From the NCBI RefSeq assembly GCF_900103885.1, contig NZ_FNIM01000002.1, positions 103,718 through 167,717 of the forward strand: a stretch of DNA of 64,000 nucleotides. Reading direction: 5' to 3'. This document shows, piece after piece, positions 49,391-61,062 of the stretch. The stretch is from Actinomyces ruminicola. GTDB lineage: Bacteria > Actinomycetota > Actinomycetes > Actinomycetales > Actinomycetaceae. The notes under the pieces were generated by a model. That model saw nothing but the letters and a program-made list of their open reading frames with translations. It was not told the DNA's origin and made no database searches. The number at the start of each line of letters is the position of its first letter. Position 1 is the stretch's first letter. The position numbers were made by a program, and so were the translations under genes.

Positions 49391-50455
49391 TCAGGCCAAC
49401 CGGATACCGCGGGGGAGCGGACCCGCCGGGACCCGCAGTCGGCGGGCCGCGGCCCAGGCGCCGCCCGCGCCGAGCAGCAACAGCAGCGCCGCGCTAGCCG
49501 GCCAGAACGCCACGTGGTCGGCGCGCGACCAGTCGTGGGAGTACCCGTCGTCGTTGACGGATTCGGTTTGCACGTCGCAGTGGTTAATGACCGTTGGTTC
49601 TGAGGACTGCGGGTCGCGCATCTCGTCGACTCCGCGGCCGAGCCCCTCCAGCAAGCTCTCGGAGTCATAGTGGTCCTGCGGCGCGCGGGCGGAGAGGTCT
49701 CCCAGTGCCACGAATGGATTGGGAATGAGCATCCACCAGATCCGCTCGGCGTGAGTGACCGTGGTGTGGTATCTGTAGGGATCCTCACGGCACACCAGCT
49801 TGTCCTCCGTGGAGGCGTCATAGTCGATGCTGTAAGTGATCCGTTCCCGTTGCTCCTGCACCAGGGGAGTGGCGATCGCCAGAGCGAGCGGCGTACCGAC
49901 CGTCAGCGCCGCCACCACCAGGTAAGTCAGCACCGCCGACGCCGAGGCGCGCGCCGTCAACGCGGAGAAGCCCAGGCCGATGCCGCACACCGATCCCAGC
50001 GTCACCACCAGCAGTAGCAGGTGGCCCAGCAGCGCCGGCAGAGTCGCCCCGCCCACCGCCGCCAGAATCAGCAGGAACGGCAGCGCCACCGCCAGGAAGG
50101 CCATGGCCGCCACCCACGCCGCCAGCAGCTTCCCGACGGCGATGTCCCAACTGCGCAACGCCGTCGCCTGCAACAGCGCCAGGGTCGCGTCGGCGCGGTC
50201 CCCGTTGATGGAGGTGGCCGACAGCGTGGGTGCCACTACCAGCCCGATCCCGAGCACGAAGCACAGCACCACGTCGTACAGGACCGGCGCGAACTCCTCA
50301 CGCTCCATGCCCGCGGAGACGGACAGCCCCGTCATGCCCACGAACAGCACCACGAGCACCAGCGCCCACACCAGCAGCATCACCCACCAGCGGGTCGACC
50401 GCACTCGCTGCCGCAACTCCAACACCATCACGGTGCGAACTCCCCGCAGACTCAT
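49391..50455 (-). CDS. ABC transporter permease (ABC-2 type)
   Basis: A 354-residue membrane protein with a first TM (WWVMLLVWALVLVVLFVGMT), a large extracytoplasmic loop (about residues 205-315, charged, with DYDASTEDKLVCREDPYRYH) and a cluster of four to five helices between 65 and 195. It overlaps the ATPase gene by ATGA. With that ATPase it would form an exporter or membrane-stress ABC system; the substrate is unknown. It lies in the island between recR and ask that is bordered by inverted family-3 elements. Confidence 0.78.
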   Translation of the reverse strand: MSLRGVRTVMVLELRQRVRSTRWWVMLLVWALVLVVLFVGMTGLSVSAGMEREEFAPVLYDVVLCFVLGIGLVVAPTLSATSINGDRADATLALLQATALRSWDIAVGKLLAAWVAAMAFLAVALPFLLILAAVGGATLPALLGHLLLLVVTLGSVCGIGLGFSALTARASASAVLTYLVVAALTVGTPLALAIATPLVQEQRERITYSIDYDASTEDKLVCREDPYRYHTTVTHAERIWWMLIPNPFVALGDLSARAPQDHYDSESLLEGLGRGVDEMRDPQSSEPTVINHCDVQTESVNDDGYSHDWSRADHVAFWPASAALLLLLGAGGAWAAARRLRVPAGPLPRGIRLA

Positions 50456-51462
50456 GCCCGCTCCTCCTCCATTGCGAGATACGCCGCTTCCAGCGCACCG
50501 GTCACCGGAGCGAAGGACACCACCTCGACTCCGTCCTCAACGGCCAGCCGCAGTATGCGTGCCGCAGCGGCGTCGTCGGGCACTTCCAAATGCGCGGAAC
50601 CGTCGGGATCGACGACGGCGCCCGGCGGCGCTCCCGCGCGCACCCACGAGGCCAGCCGCTCGGGGCTCAGGGCCCGCATTCGCCAGGTGGTGTGCAGCGG
50701 CGTCGGGCGCACCGGCACCACGCCGCCGGCCGCCGCAGTTCCCGCGCCGGAGTCCGCGACAGAATCGCCTGCGTCCTGGCCTGAGGCCGTAGCGGCGTCG
50801 TTGGCGGGGCCGGCGTCGGGCGGCACAACCGCACGCCCGCGGGACATGAAGACGACGCCGTCGACCATCTCCTCCAACTCGCCCAGCACGTGGCTGGAGA
50901 CCAGCACCGTCGCCCCCTGGCCGGCCAGGTCCCGCAGAATACCGCGCAGATCGGCGCGCGAGCGGGGGTCCATTCCGGCCGCGGGTTCGTCGAGTAGCAG
51001 CACCTGCGGGGAATGGACGAGTGCTCGCGCCAGGCCCAGGCGCTGCTTCTGTCCGCGCGAGAGCACCCGTGCCGGGGTGCGGGCCATGTCCTCCAGATGC
51101 ACCAGGGCGAGCATGTCGGCGGTGCGCTCGCGGGCGGTTACGTCGTCGAGCCCCTGGGCGGCGGCGAAGGTCAGCAGAATCTCCGTGCAGGTAAGCGAGT
51201 CCCAGGTGCCGAAGGCGTCCGGCATCCAGCCCACCGCCTGGTGCACCTGACGCGGCTGGGTGACCGGGTCCAGGCCCGCTACCTTGATCGTGCCCGTATC
51301 GGGGCGCAGCAGTGCCGCCAGCATGAGCAGCAGGGTGGTCTTGCCCGCCCCGTTGGGGCCGACCAGGCCGGTGATGGCGCCGGCGGGCGCGGATAGGCTC
51401 AGCCGCTGCACGGCCGGCGCCGACCCGAAGAAGCGTGTGACCTGGGTCGCCTCAATGCTCAT
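50452..51462 (-). CDS. ABC transporter ATP-binding protein
   Basis: A 336-residue ATPase. Walker A is LVGPNGAGKTTLLLMLAALL (about residues 33-52), the signature is VLSRGQKQRLGLARALVHSP (serine present, LSRGQ form) and Walker B VLLLDEPAAGMDPRS. A linker and a C-terminal accessory domain (about 230-336) follow, as in CcmA-type drug exporters. TACATT 7 nt before the ATG implies a leaderless mRNA. It is the first gene of the ATPase-permease operon on the island. Confidence 0.88.
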   Translation of the reverse strand: MSIEATQVTRFFGSAPAVQRLSLSAPAGAITGLVGPNGAGKTTLLLMLAALLRPDTGTIKVAGLDPVTQPRQVHQAVGWMPDAFGTWDSLTCTEILLTFAAAQGLDDVTARERTADMLALVHLEDMARTPARVLSRGQKQRLGLARALVHSPQVLLLDEPAAGMDPRSRADLRGILRDLAGQGATVLVSSHVLGELEEMVDGVVFMSRGRAVVPPDAGPANDAATASGQDAGDSVADSGAGTAAAGGVVPVRPTPLHTTWRMRALSPERLASWVRAGAPPGAVVDPDGSAHLEVPDDAAAARILRLAVEDGVEVVSFAPVTGALEAAYLAMEEERA

Positions 51463-51469
51463 GGGACTT

Positions 51470-51475
51470 AATGTA
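51470..51475 (-). promoter_or_regulatory. -10 box of leaderless ABC operon promoter
   Basis: On the minus strand TACATT is followed by 7 nt and then the ATG at 51462; no Shine-Dalgarno sequence is present. Confidence 0.45.
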
Positions 51476-51476
51476 A

Positions 51477-52442
51477 CGGCTACGTCATGGGGCGGCGGGC
51501 TTTCCCGGCAAGTAGATGCTCCTCAAGCTGCTGTACGCCATGACGGCGGTGGCCTCGGAGAAGTCGAACCCGGTACGGCGTGGGGCGGGCGCCGATAGTT
51601 GGCCAGGGGACCTCCCTGACAAGCTGCGCGGCGTCTTCAACGTGGACTCGATCAGTTCTCTCACCACGCATGGGCAACGTCCGACGCGTCTTGGCCTCAC
51701 GCTGGACGACGAAAGCGATCTCGTCTACGTGTTCTCGGACGACGATATGCCCGGTGACGGCTATGTCTTCATCGACGTCGGCTTCCGCCGCCCCCGCGAC
51801 TTCCCGGTCTTCATTCCCGCACACGAGATCCTCTCGGTCGCCCACGGTCTGCGCTCGCTCTTCGCCACCTACGAGGTCCCCTTCGATGAGACCTGGAACG
51901 ACCTGGCGACGCTGCTCTACCGCCCCCGCCTCAAGGACCGCTCCGAGACGGAGATCGAGGACGTCATCGACGGCATCGTCGGCGGGCGCTTCGAGGTAAG
52001 GGACGAGCGCTTCGTTCTTCGTCCCGACGCCGAGGGTGATTCGGGTGCTCAGCTTGAGGCGCCGCTGGTGTCCGAGGGGCACCGCAAGCTCGGCATGATC
52101 CAGGTGCTCCTAGCCAACGGAGTTCTCAAGGATCAGGGGTATCGCTTTTGGGATGAGCCCGAGGCCAACCTAAACCCGGCCTCCATTCGGCTCCTCGCCC
52201 CGCTTATTGCCGGGCTCGCCCGTCGCGGGGTCCAGGTCCTCCTCGCCACACACAGCCTCTTCCTTCTGCGCGAACTCCAGATGCTCGATGAGGATGAGGC
52301 CGCGGACATCCGCTGCTTCGGGCTCGACCGCGCCAACGACGATCCGGTGACCGTGACGCAGGCCGATGACCTTGACGACCTGCCCGTCATCACGGCCCTC
52401 GACGCCGAGCTCGAGCAGTCCACCCGCTACCTCCACCGGTGA
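51477..52442 (+). pseudogene. AAA-family ATPase, broken at Walker A
   Basis: The frame reads GAAGFPGK, then TAG, then MLLKLLYAMTAVASEKSNPV. Relatives read GKSTLLKLLYA here, so the stop replaces the Walker A serine and the ATG the threonine. Upstream the frame hits TAA at 51474, so the N-terminus is lost too. The remaining 308 residues keep Walker B FWDEPEANLNPASIRLL and the switch LLATHSLFLLREL typical of OLD/AAA_21-type defence or regulatory ATPases. Translation from the ATG at 51516 would give a protein without a P-loop, so it is called a pseudogene. A remnant of a partner gene follows. Confidence 0.65.
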
Positions 52443-52848
52443 CTATCTGTGGCTAATTGAAGCGAAGGACCACGCCCACCAGGGGGCGATGGTGCCCGAG
52501 GACCTGGTCGCCGTGGTGATCGAGAAGGTCATGGACACGCTCGCGGGCCTGCACGCAGGGACCCGCAACAAGCACACTGAGCGGGAGGCATGCCGGAAGG
52601 CGGTGAAGGCACAGCAGCTGCATGTAGTGCTACGTATCGACCTGCCCGGCGCACAGCCGCATGCGAGTAGGGGTCAGCGAGCCGCTGCACAGCAAGCGAT
52701 GGCGAACTACCGGCAGGCGTTCCGCAGGTTCCTCCGCCGCGTCGTCAACGGAAAGGTCCGCGTGATCACGGGACGGGAGGACCCGCCGACTGTTCCCTGG
52801 AGCGTGAGATGGAGCGAGGAAGGACGTCAGGCTCATCGGCAGACGTAG
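52441..52848 (+). pseudogene. Remnant of partner gene with E-x-K motif
   Basis: An open stretch of about 135 residues starting DYLWLIEAKDHAHQGAMVPE right where the AAA ATPase frame stops. It has no start codon of its own. The LIEAK strand followed by helices and a later LHVVLRIDLPGA strand resemble the core of a PD-(D/E)xK-like domain, but the N-terminal half is missing. Probably the degraded second gene of a two-gene AAA-ATPase system; family not recognised. Confidence 0.4.
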
Positions 52849-52913
52849 TAGGGCTCGCCTTCGTGCTGGCGGGTCGACGAGGAGGGCTTAGAGCAGGGCG
52901 TTCGATGGCCAGC

Positions 52914-53038
52914 GGTGTCCGAAATGGTGACAAACGCCGGATTCAGTGCCCCGTTGGGTTTTTGCAACCGCATGATTCCAACGTTTCCTGAGTCGTGGGC
53001 CAGCGCCTCGGGCTCGTTTGTAACCGTTTGCGACAGTG
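52914..53038. mobile_element. MITE-like element, family 3, copy 2 (right flank of island)
   Basis: About 125 bp, inverted relative to element H. Ends are GGTGTCCGAAATGGTGACAA (left) and, on the other strand, CACTGTCGCAAACGGTTACA. The 18-bp core AACCGCATGATTCCAACG (52966-52983) is the exact complement of the core in H and sits at the same distance from the equivalent end. It ends about 190 bp before ask; that gap holds nothing else clear. Confidence 0.85.
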
Positions 53039-53225
53039 TGGGCCCGGTTGACCTCCCATCGGGGCCGCCCACCCACCGGCCTGCGTAAGCCGCCGTAACA
53101 CGCTGGCCGTATGCTTGCTCCCGACGCCACGCCGCAGACGCCGGGACGCCCCCGTCATGCGGGGCCACCCGCCGGCTCGGTGGCGGCGCACACGGTACCG
53201 GCAGCACAACGGCAGGAACCCCCAC

Positions 53226-55989
<2,764 letters not shown>

Positions 55990-56032
55990 AAGTGGCGGCT
56001 ACGGGCGCCGTCGGGAACGCCGTGCTCGCGCT

Positions 56033-56719
56033 TCAGACGGTGGGCGCGAGTGCCGGGACCTCGCCGGCGTACAGGTACACACCCACCGTCTCCGGCAGAC
56101 CCGGAACGTCCAGCTTCAGCTCCCGCGCGGCCACGCGCACCATGCCGCGGCGCTCGTAGAACTCGTAGGTGCACATCGAGTCGGTGTACAGGAAGAAATC
56201 TGTGCGGCCGTGGGCGCGCAGATGCTCCATGAAGCCGTCGTACAAGTGACTGCCGACGCCGTGCCCGCGGGAGGCCGCGTGGACGGCGAGGAGCGTGATC
56301 TCATCGGTCAGGGCGGCCTCGCCGGAGCCGAGCGCGTCCTGGCGCAACTGGGCGTAGCGGCGCTTAAAACCGAGGGACTGCTTGAGTGTTTCCCACTGCG
56401 GCAGCCCCGCCGTCGTCAGCCACGCCATGCTCGCTGCCCTTCGGGCGTAGGCCGCCGGCCGGCCCGGAAGCCGGGGCTCGTCCTCCACGCGTCCCATGAT
56501 TACCCCCATGACCTTGCCGACGGCGCCGGGGCCGTCGTCGGCGACCGCCACCCGCGCGTAGCTGGAGGCCAGCAGGCAGTCGGCCAGCAAGACGTCGGCG
56601 GCGGAGCGCTCCAGGTAGGGGCGCGGCGCGTAGCTGCGCACGTGGAAGGCGTCATTGATGAGCGCCAGCACGCCCTCGGCGTCCCGGGGTTCATAGGGGC
56701 GGTAAGTGATCGTGGACAT
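56033..56719 (-). CDS. GNAT family N-acetyltransferase
   Basis: A 228-residue acetyltransferase. It starts MSTITYRPYEPRDAEGVLAL and carries the acetyl-CoA loop HAASRGHGVGSHLYDGFMEH (R-G-x-G-x-G/S) near residue 145, ending with a MCTYEFYERRGMVRV strand. The ATG at 56719 has AGGAGG five bases upstream. It lies alone between asd and trxA on the opposite strand, bordered by inverted copies of the paired 14-mer repeat, as if it were a cassette. Substrate unknown. Confidence 0.85.
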   Translation of the reverse strand: MSTITYRPYEPRDAEGVLALINDAFHVRSYAPRPYLERSAADVLLADCLLASSYARVAVADDGPGAVGKVMGVIMGRVEDEPRLPGRPAAYARRAASMAWLTTAGLPQWETLKQSLGFKRRYAQLRQDALGSGEAALTDEITLLAVHAASRGHGVGSHLYDGFMEHLRAHGRTDFFLYTDSMCTYEFYERRGMVRVAARELKLDVPGLPETVGVYLYAGEVPALAPTV

Positions 56720-56836
56720 CGTGCCTCCTGGCGTCGTCGGAACCGGCGTTCGTCGCTGCGACGGTAGGTGGGCGGCCTGGGCGGGGCCGGGGAGATGCCT
56801 CCGGGTCTTCGACGTCGTCGGGCGCGCCCGCCACAT

Positions 56837-56873
56837 CTACCGATCTCGACACGTAACTTCTACCGATCTCGGC
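56837..56873 (+). repeat. Paired 14-mer repeat, copy 3
   Basis: CTACCGATCTCGAC (56837-56850) and CTACCGATCTCGGC (56860-56873), 23 nt apart with ACGTAACTT between. It is the inverted counterpart of the copy at 55953-55989, on the other side of the GNAT gene. Confidence 0.85.
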
Positions 56874-56974
56874 GAGGGGGAGGGACACGCCGCCGGAATA
56901 CCTCGGCATCTAGGACGGTTGTCCCAGGCGCCGGCGGGCAACACCGCCAGTCATCCGAGTGGGAAGGAAGCCTC

Positions 56975-57349
56975 ATGGCCCCCAAAGACATCACCGGCGC
57001 AGAGTTCAACCAGACCGTCCGCGGCGAGGGCATCACCCTCGTCGACTTCTGGGCATCCTGGTGCGGCCCGTGCCGGCGCTTCGCGCCGATCTTCGAGAAG
57101 GCCGCGGAGAAGAACCCGGACATCACCTTCGCCAAGGTCGACACCGAGGCCGAGCAGGAGCTCGCCGGAGCGCTGGGCATCTCCTCGATCCCCACACTGA
57201 TGGTCTTCCGCGACGACGTGCTCGTCTACCGCGAGGCCGGCGCCCTGCCCGCCCCCGCCCTGGAATCGCTGATCACCCAGGTGCGTGAGCTCGACATGGA
57301 CGAGATCAAGCGCCAGATCGCCGAGGAGCAGGCCGCCGCCGAGAGCTGA
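56975..57349 (+). CDS. trxA: Thioredoxin
   Basis: A 124-residue thioredoxin. The active site WCGPC (C30, C33) lies in TLVDFWASWCGPCRRFAPIF, and the cis-proline is in GISSIPTLMVFRDD. The C-terminus has a 15-residue Glu/Ala-rich extension. GGAAGGAAG precedes the ATG. It reduces protein disulfides in the cytoplasm with thioredoxin reductase, encoded elsewhere. Confidence 0.93.
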   Translation: MAPKDITGAEFNQTVRGEGITLVDFWASWCGPCRRFAPIFEKAAEKNPDITFAKVDTEAEQELAGALGISSIPTLMVFRDDVLVYREAGALPAPALESLITQVRELDMDEIKRQIAEEQAAAES

Positions 57350-57435
57350 CGGCGCCCCGCGCCCGGAGCGGTCCCGCAGTGACGGGGTTCCTGCCCCAGC
57401 CGGATTGAAACCGCCTGGGCCCGGCCTGACCTGCT

Positions 57436-57470
57436 GCCCGACGACGCCGCCCCGAGCGGCGTCGTCGGGC
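57436..57470 (+). terminator. Strong hairpin after trxA
   Basis: GCCCGACGACGCCGC (57436-57450), loop CCCGA and its perfect complement (57456-57470) make a 15-bp stem 85 bp after the trxA stop. No T-run follows, as is common for actinobacterial terminators. Confidence 0.65.
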
Positions 57471-57554
57471 GCCGTCTCGCGGTTGCGGGCACTCGGGCCC
57501 CGTTCAGGTTTCCTCATGAGCGATAAGCTCTACCCTTCAGAACTGTAGGGATTG

Positions 57555-57560
57555 TAAAGT
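57555..57560 (+). promoter_or_regulatory. -10 box of dps promoter (leaderless)
   Basis: TAAAGT is followed by 7 nt and then the Dps ATG. It sits in a short AT-rich tract. No clear Shine-Dalgarno sequence is present. Confidence 0.45.
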
Positions 57561-57567
57561 TGACCCC

Positions 57568-58062
57568 ATGAGCAATCACCACGTCAAGAACCCAGCCGTC
57601 ATCCCCACCTTCACCGCCTCCGAGACCCTCGCCACCGACCTGCAGCGCGCGCTGGTGGACATCACCGCCCTCAGCCTGGTCGGCAAGCAGGTCCACTGGA
57701 ACCTGGTGGGCCCGAACTTCCGCGACCTGCACCTCAACCTGGACGAGGTCGTCGACATCGCCCGCGAGGGCTCCGACGAGCTCGCCGAGCGCATGCGCGC
57801 CATCAACGTCTTCCCCGACGGCCGCCCCGGCACCATCGCCTCCCAGACCTCGGTCCCCGAGGCGCCCGAGGCCGCCGTCATCACCGCCGACGCGGTCGAC
57901 TACATCGTCTCCGCCATCAACGCCGTCGTGACCACCCTGCGCGACATCCACGACGCCGTCGACGAGGCCGACCCCTCCTCCTCCGGCATCCTGGAGGACT
58001 ACACCCAGCGCCTGGAGCAGCAGAGCTGGTTCCTCTCGGCCCAGAACTACTCCGCGAGCTGA
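57568..58062 (+). CDS. Dps-family DNA-binding ferritin-like protein
   Basis: A 164-residue four-helix ferritin-like protein. The inter-subunit ferroxidase residues are visible in LVGKQVHWNLVGPNFRDLHL followed by NLDEVVDIAREGSDELAERM, the classical Dps H-x(11)-H-x(3)-D-E pattern. Dodecamers store iron and shield DNA from peroxide. A short N-terminal tail precedes helix 1. The promoter looks leaderless. It follows trxA, another redox gene, but after a terminator hairpin. Confidence 0.92.
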   Translation: MSNHHVKNPAVIPTFTASETLATDLQRALVDITALSLVGKQVHWNLVGPNFRDLHLNLDEVVDIAREGSDELAERMRAINVFPDGRPGTIASQTSVPEAPEAAVITADAVDYIVSAINAVVTTLRDIHDAVDEADPSSSGILEDYTQRLEQQSWFLSAQNYSAS

Positions 58063-58115
58063 CCCGCGCCGCTGCGGCCCGCGCGCCCGCCGCCGCAACC
58101 GCGCGGCGCCGCGCC

Positions 58116-58121
58116 TAATCT
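58116..58121 (+). promoter_or_regulatory. -10 box of macrodomain gene (leaderless)
   Basis: TAATCT is followed by 6 nt and then the ATG at 58128. Confidence 0.5.
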
Positions 58122-58127
58122 GAGGGC

Positions 58128-59024
58128 ATGCCGCACGCGCCCACCGCCGACGTCGCCCGCCTGCACCGCCTCACCCGGCACTTCGCCACCGAGGCCGTCC
58201 AGGCCGGCGACGTCGCCGCATTCCCACCACCCGCCGCCCTCGCCGAGCTCCCGCCGGTAGAGCTGCGCAGGCTGCTGGACGGGCTGCTCACCATCCGCCC
58301 GCCCCGCGAGATCCCCGACGACGACGTGCGGGCAGACCTGGACGAGATGCTCGCCGCCGAGTCCGCCCAGCGCGTGCACGACGCCGGCGCCCCCGACGCC
58401 CTGGCCCTGCCCACCCTGGAGGCCACCCACGGCACGCCCGGCCCGCTCGGCGAGCACGTCGCCCTGTGGCGCGGCGACCTGACCACCCTGCGTGCCGGCG
58501 CGATCGTCAACGCCGCCAACGCGCAGATGCTGGGCTGCTTCGTCCCCGGACACACCTGCATCGACAACGTCATCCACGCCGTCGCCGGCCCCGGGCTGCG
58601 CGCCGAGTGCGCCGCCTACATGGAGGCCCGCGGCGGCCGCCCCGAGGAGACCGGCCGCGCGCTGCTCACCGCCGGCTACCACCTGCCCGCCGCGCACGTG
58701 GTCCACACCGTCGGCTCGATCATCGAGGGCGGCCGCCCCACCGACGCCGACCGCGCCCTACTGGCCTCCAGCTACCGCAGCGTGCTGGATGCCGTCGCGG
58801 ATGCCGGCCTGGACTCGGTGGGGCTGTGCTCGGTGTCCACCGGTGAATACGGCTACCCCAAGGACAAGGCGGCGCAGCTCGTGCTCGCCACGCTCGCGGA
58901 CTGGCTCGGCGCCCACCCCGAGTCCGGGCTGCGCATCGTGATCTGTGCCTTCGCCGACGTAGACGTCGCCGCCTACGAGATCGCGCTCGCCGCCCGGGGC
59001 GAGAACGCTCCTCAGCGCGCGTAG
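58128..59024 (+). CDS. Zn-type macrodomain protein (protein-ADP-ribose hydrolase)
   Basis: A 298-residue protein. After a helical N-terminal domain (about 1-105) comes a macrodomain with GAIVNAANAQMLGCF and the Zn-binding set C137, H142, C144 in LGCFVPGHTCIDNVIH, followed by GYHLPAAHVVHTVGSII and SVSTGEYGYPKD. This is the Zn-Macro class, which removes ADP-ribose from proteins and in Firmicutes and fungi is coded next to a SirTM sirtuin, a GcvH-like carrier and a lipoate ligase. None of those is nearby here. Its 3' end overlaps the convergent PspC gene by 13 bp. Confidence 0.87.
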   Translation: MPHAPTADVARLHRLTRHFATEAVQAGDVAAFPPPAALAELPPVELRRLLDGLLTIRPPREIPDDDVRADLDEMLAAESAQRVHDAGAPDALALPTLEATHGTPGPLGEHVALWRGDLTTLRAGAIVNAANAQMLGCFVPGHTCIDNVIHAVAGPGLRAECAAYMEARGGRPEETGRALLTAGYHLPAAHVVHTVGSIIEGGRPTDADRALLASSYRSVLDAVADAGLDSVGLCSVSTGEYGYPKDKAAQLVLATLADWLGAHPESGLRIVICAFADVDVAAYEIALAARGENAPQRA

Positions 59025-59269
59025 GGGCCGGGCATGAGCGCCCAGGCAACGGCGTAGACGACCCACATCGGGCCCGGCAGCAGGGCCAGGGCGAGGGTTG
59101 CCAGCCGCACCAGCGTGGGGCTCACGCCCCAGTACTCGGCCAGTCCGCCGCACACGCCCGCCAGCAGGCGCCGGTGGGACCGCCGCGGCAGCCGTGCGCG
59201 CCACGACTCGGTGCGCTGGGAGAAGGACTGCCGGCGGTCGTAGGGGTTGGTGGGACGCTGCTGTGTCAT
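59012..59269 (-). CDS. PspC-domain membrane protein
   Basis: An 85-residue protein. Residues 30-80 are a PspC domain: HRRLLAGVCGGLAEYWGVSP, then TLVRLATLALALLPGP and VVYAVAWALMPGPYAR, with two membrane-embedded hydrophobic stretches. Small PspC proteins act in envelope stress responses, but this one has no linked pspA. Its stop lies inside the end of the macrodomain gene on the other strand. Confidence 0.88.
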   Translation of the reverse strand: MTQQRPTNPYDRRQSFSQRTESWRARLPRRSHRRLLAGVCGGLAEYWGVSPTLVRLATLALALLPGPMWVVYAVAWALMPGPYAR

Positions 59270-59364
59270 GGCAACAGCCTGCCGGGTCCCGCCACGCGAC
59301 GGTATCCGGGATGCCCCTGACGTCGCCCTGGTAGCGGCCGCCGCTCAGCCGCGGGGATGCCTGC

Positions 59365-60789
59365 CTACGCCTCGGGGCGCGCCTTTGCGGCGGCCCGGGC
59401 GGCCGCAGGTGCCGCTGCCGCAATGCGCTCGACCTCGGCGTCGCCGTGCGCGGCCGAGACGAACCAGGCCTCGAACACGCTCGGCGGCAGCGCCACCCCG
59501 GCGTCGAGGAAGGCGTGGAAGAACGGGGCGAAGCGCCAGGCCTCCTGGGCGCGGGCGGCCGCGTAGTCACGCACGCCCTCCGCGGCCGCCGCGGGGCCGA
59601 ACATGATCGAGAACAGCGAGCCGGAGTACTGCACGCGGTGGGGCACCCCCTGCTCGTTCAAGGTCGCGCTCACGATCTGGCCGATCTGGGCGGCGCGGCG
59701 CGCGACCGTGGTGTAGACGGCATCGTCGGCCAGGGCGAGCGTGGCCAGGCCGGCGGCCGTGGCCAGCGGGTTCCCGGAGAGGGTGCCCGCCTGGTAGACG
59801 GGGCCGAGCGGCGCCAGCAGGTCCATCACCTCGGCGCGGCCGCCCACCGCCGCCAGCGGCATGCCGCCGCCGATCACCTTGCCGAAGGTGAACAGGTCCG
59901 GCGCCCAGGCCGCCCGCTCGCGCCAGGAGGTGTCGTGGCCGTCTGGGCCGCCCGGCCAGGAGGGGGTGGGCTGCGCATGTTTCGATTCGGCCGCCTCCGC
60001 CGCCCAGCCGTCTACCGCCTCCAGGCCCCAGAATCCCGCCGGGCCCACCCGGAACCCGGAGAGCACCTCGTCGGCGATCATCAGGGCGCCGTACGCCGCA
60101 GTGACCCGGCGGATGGCCGCGTTGAAGCCGGGCGCGGGCGGGACCACGCCCATATTCGCCGGCGCCGGCTCGGTGATGACCGCGGCGATCTCCTTCCCGC
60201 GCGCCGCGAAGCACTCTTCCAGGGCGGAGACGTCGTTGTAGGGCAGCACCAGCGTCTGTGCGGCCACCGCCTGCGGCACCCCGGCCGAGCCCGGCAGCCC
60301 GCCCGTGGCCACACCCGATCCGGCCGCCGACAGCAGGCCGTCGCTGTGCCCGTGGTAGCAGCCGGCGAACTTCACCACCAGGTCACGGCCGGTGAAGCCG
60401 CGCGCCAGCCGCACCGCCGTCATGGTCGCCTCGGTGCCGGTGGACACCAGCCGCAGGCGCTCCACCGGCGGCACCCGGCGCCGCACCGCCTCGGCCAACT
60501 CGGTCTCCGCGGCGGTGGGCGCCCCGAAGGACAGCCCCCGCGCTGCGGCCGCCTGCACCGCCACCACCACCTCCGGGTGGGCATGGCCGAGCAGCGCCGG
60601 CCCCCAGGAGCCGACCAGGTCCACGTACTCGCGCCCCTCGGCGTCCACCACGCGGGCGCCGCGAGCACCTGTGATGAAGGCCGGCACCCCGCCCACCGAG
60701 CCGAAGGCGCGCACGGGGGAGTCCACGCCGCCGGGGATCACGCTGCGGGCGGCGGCGAACAGGTCGGCATTGGTGGGGGTTGACGGCAT
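59365..60789 (-). CDS. hemL: Glutamate-1-semialdehyde 2,1-aminomutase
   Basis: A 474-residue PLP enzyme that makes 5-aminolevulinate. It starts [20 protein letters not shown] with [15 protein letters not shown], has [16 protein letters not shown] for PLP binding and the Schiff-base lysine in [20 protein letters not shown]. An insertion of about 35 residues ([20 protein letters not shown]) lies just before the lysine and is unusual; the family is normally about 430 residues. It is downstream of hemB in the haem cluster but 690 bp away. Confidence 0.95.
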   Translation of the reverse strand: MPSTPTNADLFAAARSVIPGGVDSPVRAFGSVGGVPAFITGARGARVVDAEGREYVDLVGSWGPALLGHAHPEVVVAVQAAAARGLSFGAPTAAETELAEAVRRRVPPVERLRLVSTGTEATMTAVRLARGFTGRDLVVKFAGCYHGHSDGLLSAAGSGVATGGLPGSAGVPQAVAAQTLVLPYNDVSALEECFAARGKEIAAVITEPAPANMGVVPPAPGFNAAIRRVTAAYGALMIADEVLSGFRVGPAGFWGLEAVDGWAAEAAESKHAQPTPSWPGGPDGHDTSWRERAAWAPDLFTFGKVIGGGMPLAAVGGRAEVMDLLAPLGPVYQAGTLSGNPLATAAGLATLALADDAVYTTVARRAAQIGQIVSATLNEQGVPHRVQYSGSLFSIMFGPAAAAEGVRDYAAARAQEAWRFAPFFHAFLDAGVALPPSVFEAWFVSAAHGDAEVERIAAAAPAAARAAAKARPEA

Positions 60790-60968
60790 GGGCGGGCTCC
60801 TGGGCTGATCGGCGGCGGTCTAGGCAGGTGGTCTGGCGGAAGCCTATGACGCCCCGATGTGCTCGGTTAGACAGAAGTGGCTTTTCCGGTTTGGGCGTGT
60901 GGTGGTGTGGGTCGGGGTGGTGTCTGGAGCGCATGACTGTTTGCGGCGCGGCTGACCGCCCCACGCCT

Positions 60969-61062
60969 GGTTGGACCGCCTGTGTGTATTTGGACCACCC
61001 TAGGCGCACTCTCAGGCGGTCCAACCGGAGGAACCCGGTCCAACCGGAGAACCGCGGTCCAA
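60969..61062. repeat. Hairpin and 19-nt direct repeats between hemB and hemL
   Basis: GGTTGGACCGCCTG (60969-60982) and CAGGCGGTCCAACC (61013-61026) are a perfect 14-bp inverted repeat. CGGTCCAA then recurs at 61017, 61036 and 61055, a 19-nt period, the first two as CGGTCCAACCGGAG. It sits in a 690-bp gene-free gap (60790-61480) that otherwise holds only MITE-like element E. Confidence 0.75.

Noticed and set aside
51516-52442. Intact AAA ATPase gene from the ATG at 51516
   Set aside because: Such a protein would begin in the middle of the P-loop; the GK before the stop and the LLKLLYA after it show a broken Walker A.
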